In this document: one piece after another, positions 35,130 to 46,538 of the stretch
Position numbering within the stretch: position 1 is the first letter of the stretch
Layout: each line of letters begins with the position of its first letter
Assembly (NCBI GenBank): GCA_025602905.1
Contig: JAHLKI010000013.1
Coordinates: 310,001-374,000 of the forward strand
DNA: 64,000 nucleotides
Direction: 5' to 3'
From: Phlyctochytrium arcticum
Taxonomy: Eukaryota; Chytridiomycota; Chytridiomycetes; Chytridiales; Chytridiaceae
The notes under the pieces: model-generated
Databases searched by the model: none
What the model was told of the DNA's origin: nothing
Seen by the model: only the letters and a program-made list of their open reading frames with translations
Made by a program: the position numbers and the translations under genes

Positions 35130-37347
35130 GTCCAATTTCCAGCCTTTCTCGCGGTATTCTTTGTAGCATTGCAACAGTTTCAACATGAAATATGGCGCAT
35201 ATTCTTGCAACTTTTGCTTGAGATCCTTATTCATAGGACGTTCATGGGGCAATTTTGGGTGCTCCACGAACTTGTGCGGGAATTGGACGCTTCTTTCCCT
35301 GTCCCATATGGCATCTGTATCCGGTGCATCCATCTCAGGTCTTCCGTTACATAGAAGAAAGAGGCTGAAGTCTGGCTTGACAGTCTCTTGAGAGCCGTAT
35401 AGTCCTCGCTGCCTCGTTTTATCGTTGCCGGTGAGTTCCCGAAGAGTCGCGCTTTTGATTTTCTCTCCAACGCACGGCTCGGAAACGAAAATTGCCCTTG
35501 CTCCTTTGAGATCGATAAATTCGGGATTTGCTTGGCTCGACTGGCACCGTTTGGTAGTGAGGATTGTAGCCTTTGGGAACTTGCATAGATCTTCTCCAAG
35601 TGTGTGTTGCATGAGGTCCTTCAGTATTCCCTTCCCATTCCTACCTGAGCCTTGCCATGTCCAGTACTGCTCGTGCCGATTGATTCCTTCCAAGCAAGTG
35701 CACATGGTTTTCATGACATAGTCGCGAAGATCAACGTTTGGAAAGATGCTTTCGAGCAGTGTATCGAGTTTTCCATCAATCTCAGGATCGGTATTACCAG
35801 GTAGGGCGTACGAGACTCCTATACTGAGATAATCCTCCGGCAAACCCGGTCGGATGGCATCGTTGAGGAGATCGTAAACACCGTTCTCGAAACAGAGTAG
35901 ATATGGTTTTTCGTCGAAGACGACATTGCTCGTGTAGGCATCCATGAGGTCTTCCAGATCTTTGATCATCTTGACCCTGACTGCGACATCTTCAATGGCT
36001 TCAATGCGTAGTCTTTTCTCCTTTTGAACTTTTTCAATCGTATTCTGGAGATATTGCCTTTCACCTGCATCATCGGTCTCGCCGGAGATCCTCTCTAACT
36101 CGGAAATGTACAAGTCATACCAACGACCAATGGGGTCGATCATAATATGCATAGCGTCCATGCTTGGACACCCACTAATTTCCCTCCATCTATGGGGACC
36201 AAATTTGTACCACTGTTTTCGACGGATGCAGATATACTTGCCTTTCATCAGGTAGAACGCCAGATGTGCAAGACGGCCGCTTGTGCCGCTCCGGGCCCCC
36301 TGTATCAACGAAGAGAGTTCTGGGTCATTGTCGACCACCACATTGCTGAGATCGACCGCGAACTCCTTCTCGTAGTCCACCTCGCATTCCATCGGTTTCC
36401 TGGCTAAACGTAAATCGATGCCGAGTTTCTCCCAGATGAAGCGTTCACATTCGTTCAAAAGTTCGGCGTTGATTCTAAAATCGTCCTTTACTAGCATACC
36501 GTCAAAAATCAACGCGTCGGGATAGAAGGTCCGGCTTGTGAAAAATTGAGGCATGACACCGAGCACGACGTTTTCCGCAGTGGCGACTACGTAAGCAAGA
36601 AACGAACCTTCTTTATTGTATTTCTTATCTGAAGCGTCGATCCATCTCCGTAGGCGTTTGAACTGTGCGGACTCTTGGAGTCGGGGTATGAGTTCGCCGT
36701 AAACTTTCCTGTGGAATGTTCTTGAGAAAAGGATATGGGGCGTTATCTTTCTTTTTGTTGAGATATCTATTTACTATCTTCTTATCAGTAACTCCGTTTT
36801 CGCGTAAGACTGCTGCTCGATCAGCGACATCTACAGGACATTTCAATTTGAGAACTTTGAAAAGGAATTTGATGATTGTTGGTTGGCAATTGACGACATC
36901 TATATCTGCATAGTACCCATTCGTAATGTATTTTCGAATGTCCTTGGATAGGCATTGGTGTCCAACAAGGGCCCTTTCTCCATCGTTCGCATACAAGCGT
37001 CCGAAATGGGAGGGCTGTTTGTAATTGTACCGTACCTCGAAGAAATCTTTCTTCTTTCGTTGTTTCTTATACGAAGTCAACAAACCTCGATCTTTCGGTG
37101 AAAGCAGTGGTGATTTAAGCAATTTGTTGATCCGCTCTTCATCCGCGTATTCCAATTTGGTTACTGGTTGAAGACGATTATCCAAATGAAGATTCAAATT
37201 TCCAAGACTGCTGGACCTCCCCATCCTTTCAACGGTTTTCTTCCTCTTCTTTTCCTTTGATGAGGCCGACGCAACGGCACTCGAAGCAGTGGGAACAATT
37301 TCATCAAGTTTGGTTTCTTCGGTGGCACATACAGTTCTCGATGTCAT
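35112..37347 (-). pseudogene. Viral replication protein: TVpol-like polymerase plus D5/SF3 helicase, frameshifted
   Basis: Two overlapping-in-sense open parts (37347-36625, then 36566-35112) read as one protein if one base is shifted near 36700. The first half has GYYADIDVVNCQP, a D-x-x-N-x-(Q/H)-P motif as in transposon/virophage polymerases, and after the shift YPDALIFDGMLV, resembling polymerase motif C. The second half is an SF3 (D5-like) helicase: Walker A GSGRNGKG, Walker B ARAIFVSEP and motif C FLLCNGRP. Such fusions replicate virophages, polinton-like viruses and some Polintons. The TVpol label is inference from motifs; SF3 is clear. The 3' end lies in the palindrome. The start is only about 100 bp from the stop of the guanylate cyclase gene. 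No capsid genes adjoin it, so it is an isolated piece. Confidence 0.8.
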
Positions 37348-37448
37348 TTTTTCGTTTGTGTTGGTGTACTGCCTGAAACGATTGACTGGAAGTTCTCATT
37401 TGTGTCAACTGGTTTGTGGTTTTGCGCACGAGATGTATTATTAAAAAC

Positions 37449-40400
37449 TCAGACATCAATGACAGGAGCTTTGTGCTCGAAATCATCCTTTGAATGCAAG
37501 AAATACGTCCTCATTGACCCTTTCCCTTTGACTTGAGTATCCCCGCGGAGGGATAAATTGTACCCGCCCAATTTATTTAGGGCAGTATAAGTCGATTCCG
37601 TTACGTGAATGTGCATAGCTGTAGTGTGAAGGGATGATCCAAAGAACGGGATTAATTTTATGACTCTTTGCAATGGGCCTAAAAGAATTTTTCTCGTTCT
37701 TCAACTCACGTTGCCCAGTACTCTCCATCCTGCTCGCGACATTAACAGTATTCCCAAATAAGCAATAGCGAGGCATCTTGCTCCCGACCACACCAGCCGC
37801 TACTGGGCCGGTGCATAACCCGACCCTGATTTTGATGCGCAGGTCCGGGTCACCGCGGAATTGGAGGTCTTTGACAGCGGAAACCAAATGGAGGGCCATC
37901 TTGGCAATTTCCCCAGCGTGGAGGTCGCCGTTGCTGCGGGGCACGCCGGAAACGACCATGTAGCAGTCGCCTGCAAAAGAGTTTGCTCTTGCGATCAGGC
38001 GGAGTGGGGTTGTGAAAAACAGAAGTATGGTACTTCGGCCTTACCAATTGTCTCAACCTTATAGGCATCATACTGACTGATGATCGCATCAAATGTTCCA
38101 TACAAGTCGTTTAAGAAATCGACCATTTCGATTGCGGAGCGTTTTGTCGCAATTTCAGTAAATCCGACCACATCGGAGAAAAAAACAGTAGCGGAAGCAA
38201 AATTCTCAGGGGCTACGGGGACCCCAGTTAGGAGTTGAGTCGCAACGGTTGAGGGAAACATCCTCTGGAGGAGTTCATCAGCCTTGACGAAGGAAATACT
38301 CATGAGCCGAACATCTGAATTGTCATGCGAACTACAAGTGGAGAAATTGGGAGTATACCTGTGCCTTAGCAGCTTCAAGCTCAGCCTCGCGCGCCGCATC
38401 GATGGCTTTGGCATGAGCTGCTTCTGCGAGCTGCCGGTGGACGAAGGAAATACGAAACCAGTGAGACGAGCCCGGCGAAGTGAGTAGACCCACTGAGTGA
38501 AGAATCTCCTGCTCACCTCCTGAGTCACATCCCTCAAAATGCCTGTAAACAAATGGACACCTTCCGCCACGACCTCACTGATAGCAACGTGGCAAGGGAA
38601 GGTGGTTCCGTCTGCACGTTTACCAGTCACTTTTCGCCCTTTACCATTTTTGCGGCATTCCACGGGAACTAGGGTACGGATGTCTTTGCCCAAAAGATCT
38701 TCAATCCCGTGTCCTGATGATGGATTTTTATGATGTGAGATTTGAAGTATCAGCAACAAGGACAGACTTGAGGGGCTGGGAGCCGACCGAGCACTAGGAA
38801 GGAGTCCCTTACCGAACATGATTTCAGTTGCTAAATTCACTCGCGTGATGCGGCCCTTTTGGTCCATGTTGATGATTCCTGCATAGCCCCCAAAAAGCCG
38901 ATTTGTTAGCATGGTTCGTTCTTGCACATTTTGATAATATCGCAAATGCACCCATTCCTACCATCTTCCACGGCGTTCAAAACGTAATTCAAAGTTTTCC
39001 TTTCCAATAACGCATTGGCCTCGGCATCCAACACGCTTTCCTCCATCGCAATTTCCTTCTCCTGTACGGCTTTTGCAGTCGAAATCTCAAACTGGTGACT
39101 CATGGTCAACTGCTCAATCTCAGGCCCATGCAACGCTTCCAGATCGTGCATTCGTTGCTCAGCAGCAGCAAGGAAGTTGTCCAATTTCATTTTGTTAGCC
39201 GCTCGCATATCCTTTCTCGCGTTTCGGTGCGCCAGTTTCATAGCGGCAATTCCGCTTTGAACGGCAATGACTTCTGGGTCGTTGTCCACATTGGCCTCGT
39301 TCATATCCTGGGTTTTGACGGTATCGTTGGAAACAAAGGATGCATCTGTTACCACGGATTCGCTGGATCCAGAACGGGAAAGACCGCGAGACTTGGGTGT
39401 TGAAATGCCAGATTGTGCGGTGCTATGCTGAGCGCTTGCACCGGAACTGGGGGTGGACAATCCGCTGACACCCATTTGAGCGCGGGCCGCTTTGATCCTG
39501 TGAAGGAGGGATTTTGTGAGTAAACCTGTCTTTATGGGGCTCTACCGGCAGTAAACGAAGTCAGCCTACTCTTTTGTTTGAGCTGATTTGGCTTTGTGAA
39601 TTTTGAGACGTTGATTGAAAGACAACCTCTTCATTGTAGCCTCGTGTTGATTTTCAAGCAGTCTGACATTGACCCTCTCTCGGACTTCTAGCAATCTAGA
39701 AGAATCAAGTATCCAAACATTAGGAGCATATCCACGCATCCTCCATTTCGACGTGCTGAAAACAACAAATCACCTTTCTTTCTCACTGTTCAAGTCTTTG
39801 TATTGAACGGCTTGCATTTCCCTCAAGACCTTCAAGTCACCGGCAATCAAGACCTGCTCTTCCTCATAGCTTATCGTTTCGAGCTCATATTTTGCCTTTG
39901 CTTGACGAAGCTCCACAGCCTGACACGCTAAGAGTTGGTCGATCAAGCGTTTGTCGGTCGCGCGCTGATGAGACGATCGCATTTGAGTCTTTTTCACCAC
40001 TGCTTGCCGGATCACTTCGTCCTAAAAGGGGTTTGATGAAGAATGAGCTGAGCACAAAACCCTTGCAGTGGCGGGTGGAAGCCGGTAATGATACACCTAG
40101 CACTAACCTGAATATGCGACATTTCTAAATAGGCCAATTGTTTTTCACATGCAATGCGACGCTCGTGTGCGGACGCCATTTGCCGGAGCTTCTTCGAATG
40201 CATTGCCTACATAAATAGATGTAAGAGGGTAGCAGATATGCAAGTCTCTTAGAAATGCGATTAATAATGATGAACTGCCCCGCTCCCTGCTTTACCTCTA
40301 TTTGCTCCACTTTGGCATCATACTGCTTCCTTCTAAACTTCAGCATATCATTCACGATATCCAACTGCGCATTGGCCAAGTTCAGCGTCACGATAGCGAG

Positions 40401-41297
40401 ATCTCTAACTTTGGTATCGCGCATAATCTTGCGTTGGATCACTTTCCCCGCTTTGCGTTCCTTGCGAGCCGCCGAGTGAGTTTTGAAAGCGCCTTCTGCC
40501 GCCGAGTATTCGACCGCTTGGATCTCGGTAAGCCGCATGATAGCATGATCATTTTGCTTAATCTGGAAGCCTTCGCGCGTTTTGCGGATGACTTCTGTTT
40601 CCGCCCTCTATATGAAAAGGAAGATGGATGATTTTATTGTATGTATGGAGGTGGAGAAAGGGGATGTCGTACCAGGATTCCTTCTTCGATGCCGCTTGCT
40701 TCTGTCCGGAGGACCTCTATTGCCGCAGGTAACATGAAAATTAGGGAAAGCTTGACCGTACGTCAACCTGACATCCGGCTTCTCACCAAACATCTTCTTT
40801 GAAGCCGTCTTCATATTCTTCCGGAAATGGTCCGCATCCTCCTCCACTGCATGGTCCGAAAAGGTCACAACTTCCGATTCTCGATCCTCAAATTCGGTCT
40901 CGTTATCTGAGATGCTGCTGCTGAGAAAGAATCACCACCTCATTCCTTGGCTTGATGACCAACCTTGATCACCACGACTGGCCTCCAGCTTGCTCAACTC
41001 GTTCTGACTAGCCATGAGTGCCTCCCGAGATCCCCGCAATGCAGATATCAGGTCTGGCACCTTGGCAGCCAGCTCGCGACTGGAAAGGCTATGAGACGAG
41101 CGTCCGCTTTCGCGCTTCTCCTTGGGTTTCCCTCCGCGATTTCCTTCGTGCTTCCCTCCGCCTCCCCCTTCCCGACTTTCGTTACTGTCCTCACCCTCCG
41201 AGTCAGATGTGGAAGCAACGCGGCCTGGACCGGTGCTAACGCTTGGGACGGCATCGGTGTCGAACACTGTCACGCGACGATTGTGGCCTGATGCCAT
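37449..41297 (-). CDS. Coiled-coil/PAS/guanylate cyclase, multi-exon
   Basis: Predicted to make cGMP from GTP. The protein starts [11 protein letters not shown] at 41297 and is spread over at least ten exons with short introns; exon edges are approximate except the last intron, 37619-37709. Order: an acidic/Gly-rich N-terminus; several hundred residues of coiled coil (for example [30 protein letters not shown]); a PAS domain ([19 protein letters not shown] ... GILRDVTQE); then a class III cyclase domain with [11 protein letters not shown] (metal Asp), [14 protein letters not shown] (second Asp) and [16 protein letters not shown]. Glu in KVETIG and Cys in YCLFG are the guanine-selecting residues, so guanylate rather than adenylate cyclase. 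The last exon holds [12 protein letters not shown]. No membrane segment or rhodopsin was seen, so it is soluble, perhaps tethered by the coil. It appears complete, though it lies between two viral pieces. Confidence 0.85.
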
Positions 41298-41394
41298 CTG
41301 AATTTTGCTTCTAATACTGCAGAGAAAGTACAGGGGTGGTGGGTAAGGAGAAGTATGTGCTTCAGAGCAGCTCTTAGGGTTGACTTGACGTAAC

Positions 41395-41480
41395 GAGAGC
41401 GCCTCGAATGCACGGTGCCGATCGCTAAAATGCGGGGTTCTCCCACTGGGGGACGCACTATATCCTTTTTAGGACAACTT
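41395..41480. repeat. MULE terminal inverted repeat, left
   Basis: Starts GAGAGCGCCTCGAATGC; inverted match at 44619-44704 with only a few mismatches, including the second terminal base. Confidence 0.9.
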
Positions 41481-41784
41481 TTTGTCTTTGTGCTGCCAGA
41501 TGTGCTCCCAGAGCCTCTAAACCACGGTTTCGGACCTAGTTCTTCATCTGGGCGTCGTACGTTTAACAACTTTTCCCCGTAACAATGTTTGTTTATGTTC
41601 ATACACTTTTCACAATGTCCACAATTCGACAGATTTTTGCCAGACACACCCAACAACGATTATGATAACATTGAGAATGAAAAATTATGACAATAAATAG
41701 AACAGGTGGTCAAAGAGAAACAAGACAGCAACAAAAAAAGACAGATTGCCATAGCAACAAATGTTTATTACGGACGTCAACACT

Positions 41785-44097
41785 TCACGCACGCGTAGAA
41801 CCACCATCGCGACCTCGTCCTCTGCGTCCTCCTCGACCTCGTCCAGTAGTCTTGGGCTTGGGAGCTGCCTTCCGAACCTTCCTACACTGCTTCAGAACAT
41901 GGTCGTACTGGTGCTCGGTCGATCCGCACCCTGTGCACCGACGCTTCGTGGGAGGCTTTGTCAAGTCCAAACCAAGACTAGACGCGTCCTCACCCGCCCC
42001 CATCTCCATATTCTCAACACTGGCGCACAGTGCACGCAAATCAGCCATAAGATCGTCCTCCCCACTCAAGTCGATCATCTCGTCCTCGTCTTCCGGGTCG
42101 GACTCCGGAATTGGCTGGTCTCCTGGCGCGCTCAGGTCGTCTTCGCCATCTTCAGCATCTCCAGCAAGACCAAGATCCTCGCCACTACTGTGAATGCGGG
42201 GTTCTTGCCACTGGTTTCGTGGTCTTCCAATGCCTTGCTTTTGCTGCGGTTCTCTAGCGCCGGCAATGTCTGGAGCAATTGTGTTGTCTTGGGGTTCATC
42301 GACTAAGTACCATCGCGCGTCAAACTGCCGGTAGCTGAGCTGCTCCTTCTTCTCGAGGATACTCATGACTTCATGGCCGCACGGCACACCATAAACTTTG
42401 CGAATTGTGCACCGGCACTCCACATCACCATCGTCGATTGCTGCCGTCACGCTCTTCCAAGATTTCGATGTCAGGTTGATCGCAAATCTGGAAACAATTT
42501 GCTGAAGCGGCAAGAACATGACGTTGAAGGTGGTGACAATGCCGTTGATCTCGTTATTGTACCGAATCTCGGATTTCTTCTGCATGCTTGCTACCGTCAA
42601 GGATATCTTCTTGTACGTGTGGGCAAGAGTTCCGACGGAAGACTTCAGGTTTTGTTTGATCCGCCGATGTTGGCTCTCGACAATGGATGTCTCCGTATGT
42701 CTGCAGTGTTTGAGTTGGTTGGTAGAGAAGCCGGCGAAATGTTCCTTGAAAGGTAACTTGTTGGATGTGATGTAGTTAATTGTTTCTGGGCTAACAAGTT
42801 TCGCAATCTCGCTCCAGGCTTGTTTGAAGAGGGCTTCTGTCGGCTGCTCCAACATATACTTCCAGTCCTTTTCGAATTTGGCCCATGTATATGCTTCCAA
42901 GTTATCATCAGACGCTGTCACAAAGTATTTGTGGCAGTTGGATTTGATGTTGAGAAGGATATGCCACCGGCAAAGGAGTCTCTTCGTCTGGGGCCAAACT
43001 CCTTTCAAGGCTCCTATCAACGCTTTTTCGTGGTCGGTTACTACAATGTCAGGTGCCCTGCCCAAAACTTGCGTCAACAACTGTAGGAACCAAACATAGT
43101 CGCCGCATTCTTCCTGCTCAACAATTCCAAATGCAATGGAGAATGTGTTGTTGGTAGCCGTGAATCCAACAGTATGCATCATTGGCATCTTGTACTTGTT
43201 GGTTTGGTAAGTGGCATCAATAATTACCACATCCGCGTACTTCCTAACGTTTGGATTACCATCGGCTGACCAAAACAAACGACGTACGGTACGGTCGGCG
43301 TTCAGTGTGAAGTCCGCCACCAAATGATTTTGTTTCATTCTCGTCAACAGCGCCTCCATCATCGTCATAGTTCCAAGCTCTTTTCTCTGCATTCGGGCGA
43401 CAATGTTGGAGACATCCCGAGCAACGATCAGGATCGGTCTGTCCGGATTGTCATCAGCAAGCGACTGAACTATTTCACCGGGACTACGGGCATCAGCGTA
43501 CATATCAATAATCTTGGCGAGAATGACACCATCTGCAAGTTTTTGGGTGGCCCTTCTTGCTGCAGGCAGACTGGCAAGCTCTGCGGTGTTCCTCTTTGGA
43601 TAGTTGATGTGCTGGTCGTGCCCGTCGCCAAATTTCACAATCCTCCAAACTTCTCCAACCAAGCTTAAACGGACTCTGTAGGTGCAACCGACCTTCTTAC
43701 TCTCCCGCTTTCTCTTCGAGTTTGGAATGTTTGCTGGAGGCGACCCACCCTGACAACAATGAAAGATCACCATACGAACAATTTTCGGATTGCCCCAGTG
43801 TTCCTTTTTCTTCTCAGAAACAGCAAATCCCTCGGAAAGCGCGTACTGATGAACACCGTCAATCCCCTTTTCCATCGTGGCAAATTCAACATCCGGCGCA
43901 GCTTGAGGAAACCATGGAGCGTGGCGGGATGCGGCTTGCGCGATGATAGCATTTGCCAAAGCAGCTTGAGGGGCGGCCAGGCTACTGGGAAGAACGATTG
44001 CCTGTTCGGGGGTCAACCCGACCACAGTGGCAACCTCTGTTGGCGGTCTTGCGCTGGGGCGTGCGATAGCTGTGTCTGCAGAATTGGCGGCTTCCAT
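41785..44097 (-). CDS. MULE/FAR1-type transposase
   Basis: 770 residues, intronless. A FAR1/GCM-like zinc-binding DNA-binding domain lies near 70-165 (FHCCQGG ... KVGCTYRVRL). The MULE catalytic domain has DATYQTN near 294 and TDHEKAL near 355 (DDE aspartates), CRWHILLNIK, and a downstream glutamate not pinned here. A SWIM zinc finger (CRCTIRKVYGVPCGH) lies near 572. The C-terminus carries an acidic stretch, a CCHC-like knuckle (CTGCGSTEHQYDH) and an RGRGG-type basic tail. Cuts and pastes the element. With intact frames and ends it may be active. Confidence 0.93.
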   Translation of the reverse strand: MEAANSADTAIARPSARPPTEVATVVGLTPEQAIVLPSSLAAPQAALANAIIAQAASRHAPWFPQAAPDVEFATMEKGIDGVHQYALSEGFAVSEKKKEHWGNPKIVRMVIFHCCQGGSPPANIPNSKRKRESKKVGCTYRVRLSLVGEVWRIVKFGDGHDQHINYPKRNTAELASLPAARRATQKLADGVILAKIIDMYADARSPGEIVQSLADDNPDRPILIVARDVSNIVARMQRKELGTMTMMEALLTRMKQNHLVADFTLNADRTVRRLFWSADGNPNVRKYADVVIIDATYQTNKYKMPMMHTVGFTATNNTFSIAFGIVEQEECGDYVWFLQLLTQVLGRAPDIVVTDHEKALIGALKGVWPQTKRLLCRWHILLNIKSNCHKYFVTASDDNLEAYTWAKFEKDWKYMLEQPTEALFKQAWSEIAKLVSPETINYITSNKLPFKEHFAGFSTNQLKHCRHTETSIVESQHRRIKQNLKSSVGTLAHTYKKISLTVASMQKKSEIRYNNEINGIVTTFNVMFLPLQQIVSRFAINLTSKSWKSVTAAIDDGDVECRCTIRKVYGVPCGHEVMSILEKKEQLSYRQFDARWYLVDEPQDNTIAPDIAGAREPQQKQGIGRPRNQWQEPRIHSSGEDLGLAGDAEDGEDDLSAPGDQPIPESDPEDEDEMIDLSGEDDLMADLRALCASVENMEMGAGEDASSLGLDLTKPPTKRRCTGCGSTEHQYDHVLKQCRKVRKAAPKPKTTGRGRGGRRGRGRDGGSTRA

Positions 44098-44618
44098 TTC
44101 GGGTGTTGTGTTGTGTTGGTGTTGGACAGGTTCTTCGATTCAGAAGAATGGGGCGAACCTGAGTGGCAATCGGACGGCCGGAGCGGAGTTTTGGTTGCCA
44201 AACAGGACAAGGATTCGGACGTGGTATGATTTGGCAGATGCCTTTACTATTAACCTTTCATTTTCAGAACAGCAAGCGTCGACATGTACCACTAGGCTAG
44301 TTCTTTGTTTACATTTCAACGGTTTTGCGTCACTATCTAGTTCGCCTTTTTTCAATACACTGCAATTCAGTTACTACAATGATTTCTTTTCGTTTTACAA
44401 TGCGAGTGTTCACATTTGGTTCAGTCAGTACTCTGTTCACATGTGGTTTATATGGGAAAGTGTGATCCGGATGCATAGCACACATTTGAGAGCGATTGCT
44501 AATGGAGTATAAACAAAAGTTGTTAAACGAAAAAGTTGCGATGGCCAAGGACAGTGCCGAAGCCGTGGTTCATCCGCACATGGGAGCACAAAAGGTCGCA
44601 ATGCGAACACCAACGAAA

Positions 44619-44704
44619 AAGTTGTCCTAAAAAGGATATAGCGCGTCCCCCAGTGGGAGAACCCCGCATTTTAGCGATCGGCACCGTGCATTCGAGGCGC
44701 TCCC
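44619..44704. repeat. MULE terminal inverted repeat, right
   Basis: Inverted copy of the left repeat, ending GCATTCGAGGCGCTCCC; followed by TGACGTAAC. Confidence 0.9.
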
Positions 44705-44713
44705 TGACGTAAC

Positions 44714-46538
44714 CAGTGCAGTGGACCAAGTAACGAAACGAAGCCACAAGGACCATAAGATGATTGCAGATGATCGAAAGATGCGTAATCAACTCTGGTT
44801 GATTTAACATGAAACGCGGTGGTCAATAGGAGGCTGACAACTCAAGGACGGAATGTCGGCCTGCTTCTCTAATTCAATCGATCGACTGACCTGAATTGAG
44901 TGCATTCACCACCTGAACCCTGAGGGCCACTCCGCCACAGCCAGTGCCACCAACGTAGCGTACAACCTTGTCCACTGAGCTGGTGCAAGTGTAACGGTTG
45001 CCACGGAGCAGCTAATCTCATAAACATTGCACAACCATGAAGTACATAGGTAAAAAATTCCACGAAGCAGCTAGTCTCGAAGTGGCAGTACTTATGTCTA
45101 TGCCCGCAGAAAACACAGCGCTCCTACTGGTTGTTCCTGGAAATGTGTTTCCGTTTCACTGATTGCACTTCCACCCACTGCCTTCTTCCCTCTTCACAAC
45201 ATCCTCCTTCCCTTTCCCTATTCATACTCTAACCAGCTTCAACAGATACTACTTATACTGCCAAGCCTGCAATCTAAGCTGATATATTCCCTCCGCAACT
45301 TTCCCATATCTAAAACAAATATGCTTCGGGGAGACTGACAATGTTGCAATCTTTTCGACTCCCCGAATCTATGACCGATGGGCAAAGGTCTGAGACTTCC
45401 ACGTAGACCACATCCCACAAAATAGTTAACGTTATTGTTACAAGTGTGAGAAACGGTGTAGGTATCCGTCTGTAGTATGGGAACCTATGCACGGTACGAA
45501 AAGTGTTGAATTCCTAGTGTCAGTAGGCGATGTTTAATGACGGTGGTGTAGCTGATTTGGTTGACCGATTCTTTGTAAAAGAATCAATATATTGAAGTTC
45601 GATCTCGTTAAAAGGTACAGAAAAGTAGAGGGGTTTATATAGAAAATGGTACGAGTCCCAAAGAACCCGTGAAGAAGGGGGAACTTCTAACTGAAAACTA
45701 AGTTCGACGATAATCCGCAACGATTCCTCTATGTTCCGGTTTTTCCCTAAGTCGATTCCTATCTTTCTATCTTATTGGTCCACAAAAACGAGTATGGATA
45801 CCTAGCCGCAGGCACTTTTGCCTATTTGAACGTTGCCCCTTTGCCGTTTCCCCTTCATTCAACTCTATCGGGTGTTTTTTTGTGGTGCCCGCCGTATTAG
45901 AGTTGTAAATCGAATACGGACCCAGGCCTTAGATCAAGGGTGATGATTACCGTCCTGGTAAATATTTGTGGAAAGGGGTATGTGTCTTAGGAAGGGGTAG
46001 GTAGATGTGGTACGGGAGGGTCGTTTTTGGTAAGGTCTAGGCCGGTGGATAGGAAGGAACAAGTGGGTGATACGGTGGTCACGTGGAACGCGTACGTGCT
46101 TAAGGGTTCTATAGTTCAGTCGCTCTCTGCTCACAGCGCCCCACGTGCTTTTCGGGTTGAGCGAAGTAGCAAGATAACGCTAACGCCTCTTTCACGTCCG
46201 CTGCTCCAGATACTATTTCATCCAGTCCGCTGCCGGTGCTAACCGTCGAGGCCCTCCTAATTTTCACGCTTTGCATCTCGTCTTCTGTCTCTCTATTACT
46301 GACACAACTTTAATTGTGCTCGCTAAGGTGCGATTCCGTGGAAGCCCCTAGTTGGCCTTCTCTGTTACGGCGGCGCGCTAAAGGGATATCGCAACGTCGC
46401 GTTAAGGTTGCGGCAGGCTCTTATATGCGAAGCCGTTAAACTATATGGTCTTTGGGCTCTTAACTAGCTCTTTTCTTTTGATAACGCGCAATGCTAAACC
46501 GCGGAAAATAACTAAGACTGACTGCGTAATCGCGGTTA
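44714..46538. other. Intergenic region between MULE and Harbinger
   Basis: 1.8 kb with no supported gene on either strand. Only short frames without motifs. A stretch starting TGTTGAATTCCTAG near 45505 could be an old LTR edge, but no matching second end is seen. Confidence 0.4.

Larger units (their letters stand above)
41395..44704 (-). mobile_element. Mutator-like (MULE) DNA transposon, complete
   Basis: 3,310 bp with terminal inverted repeats of about 80 bp and a 9-bp target duplication TGACGTAAC (41386-41394 and 44705-44713), the length typical of Mutator elements. It encodes one intact transposase. It lies about 90 bp upstream of the guanylate cyclase start codon and is transcribed toward it. 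Confidence 0.93.

Noticed and set aside
35112..36566. SF3 helicase as a bacterial phage/plasmid (P4-type) gene
   Set aside because: It continues upstream into a TVpol-like domain and shares a terminal motif with a eukaryotic Polinton/PLV-type module; no bacterial genes are near.
45500..45910. Possible solo LTR (starts TGTTGAATTC)
   Set aside because: No matching end, target duplication or second copy could be found by eye.
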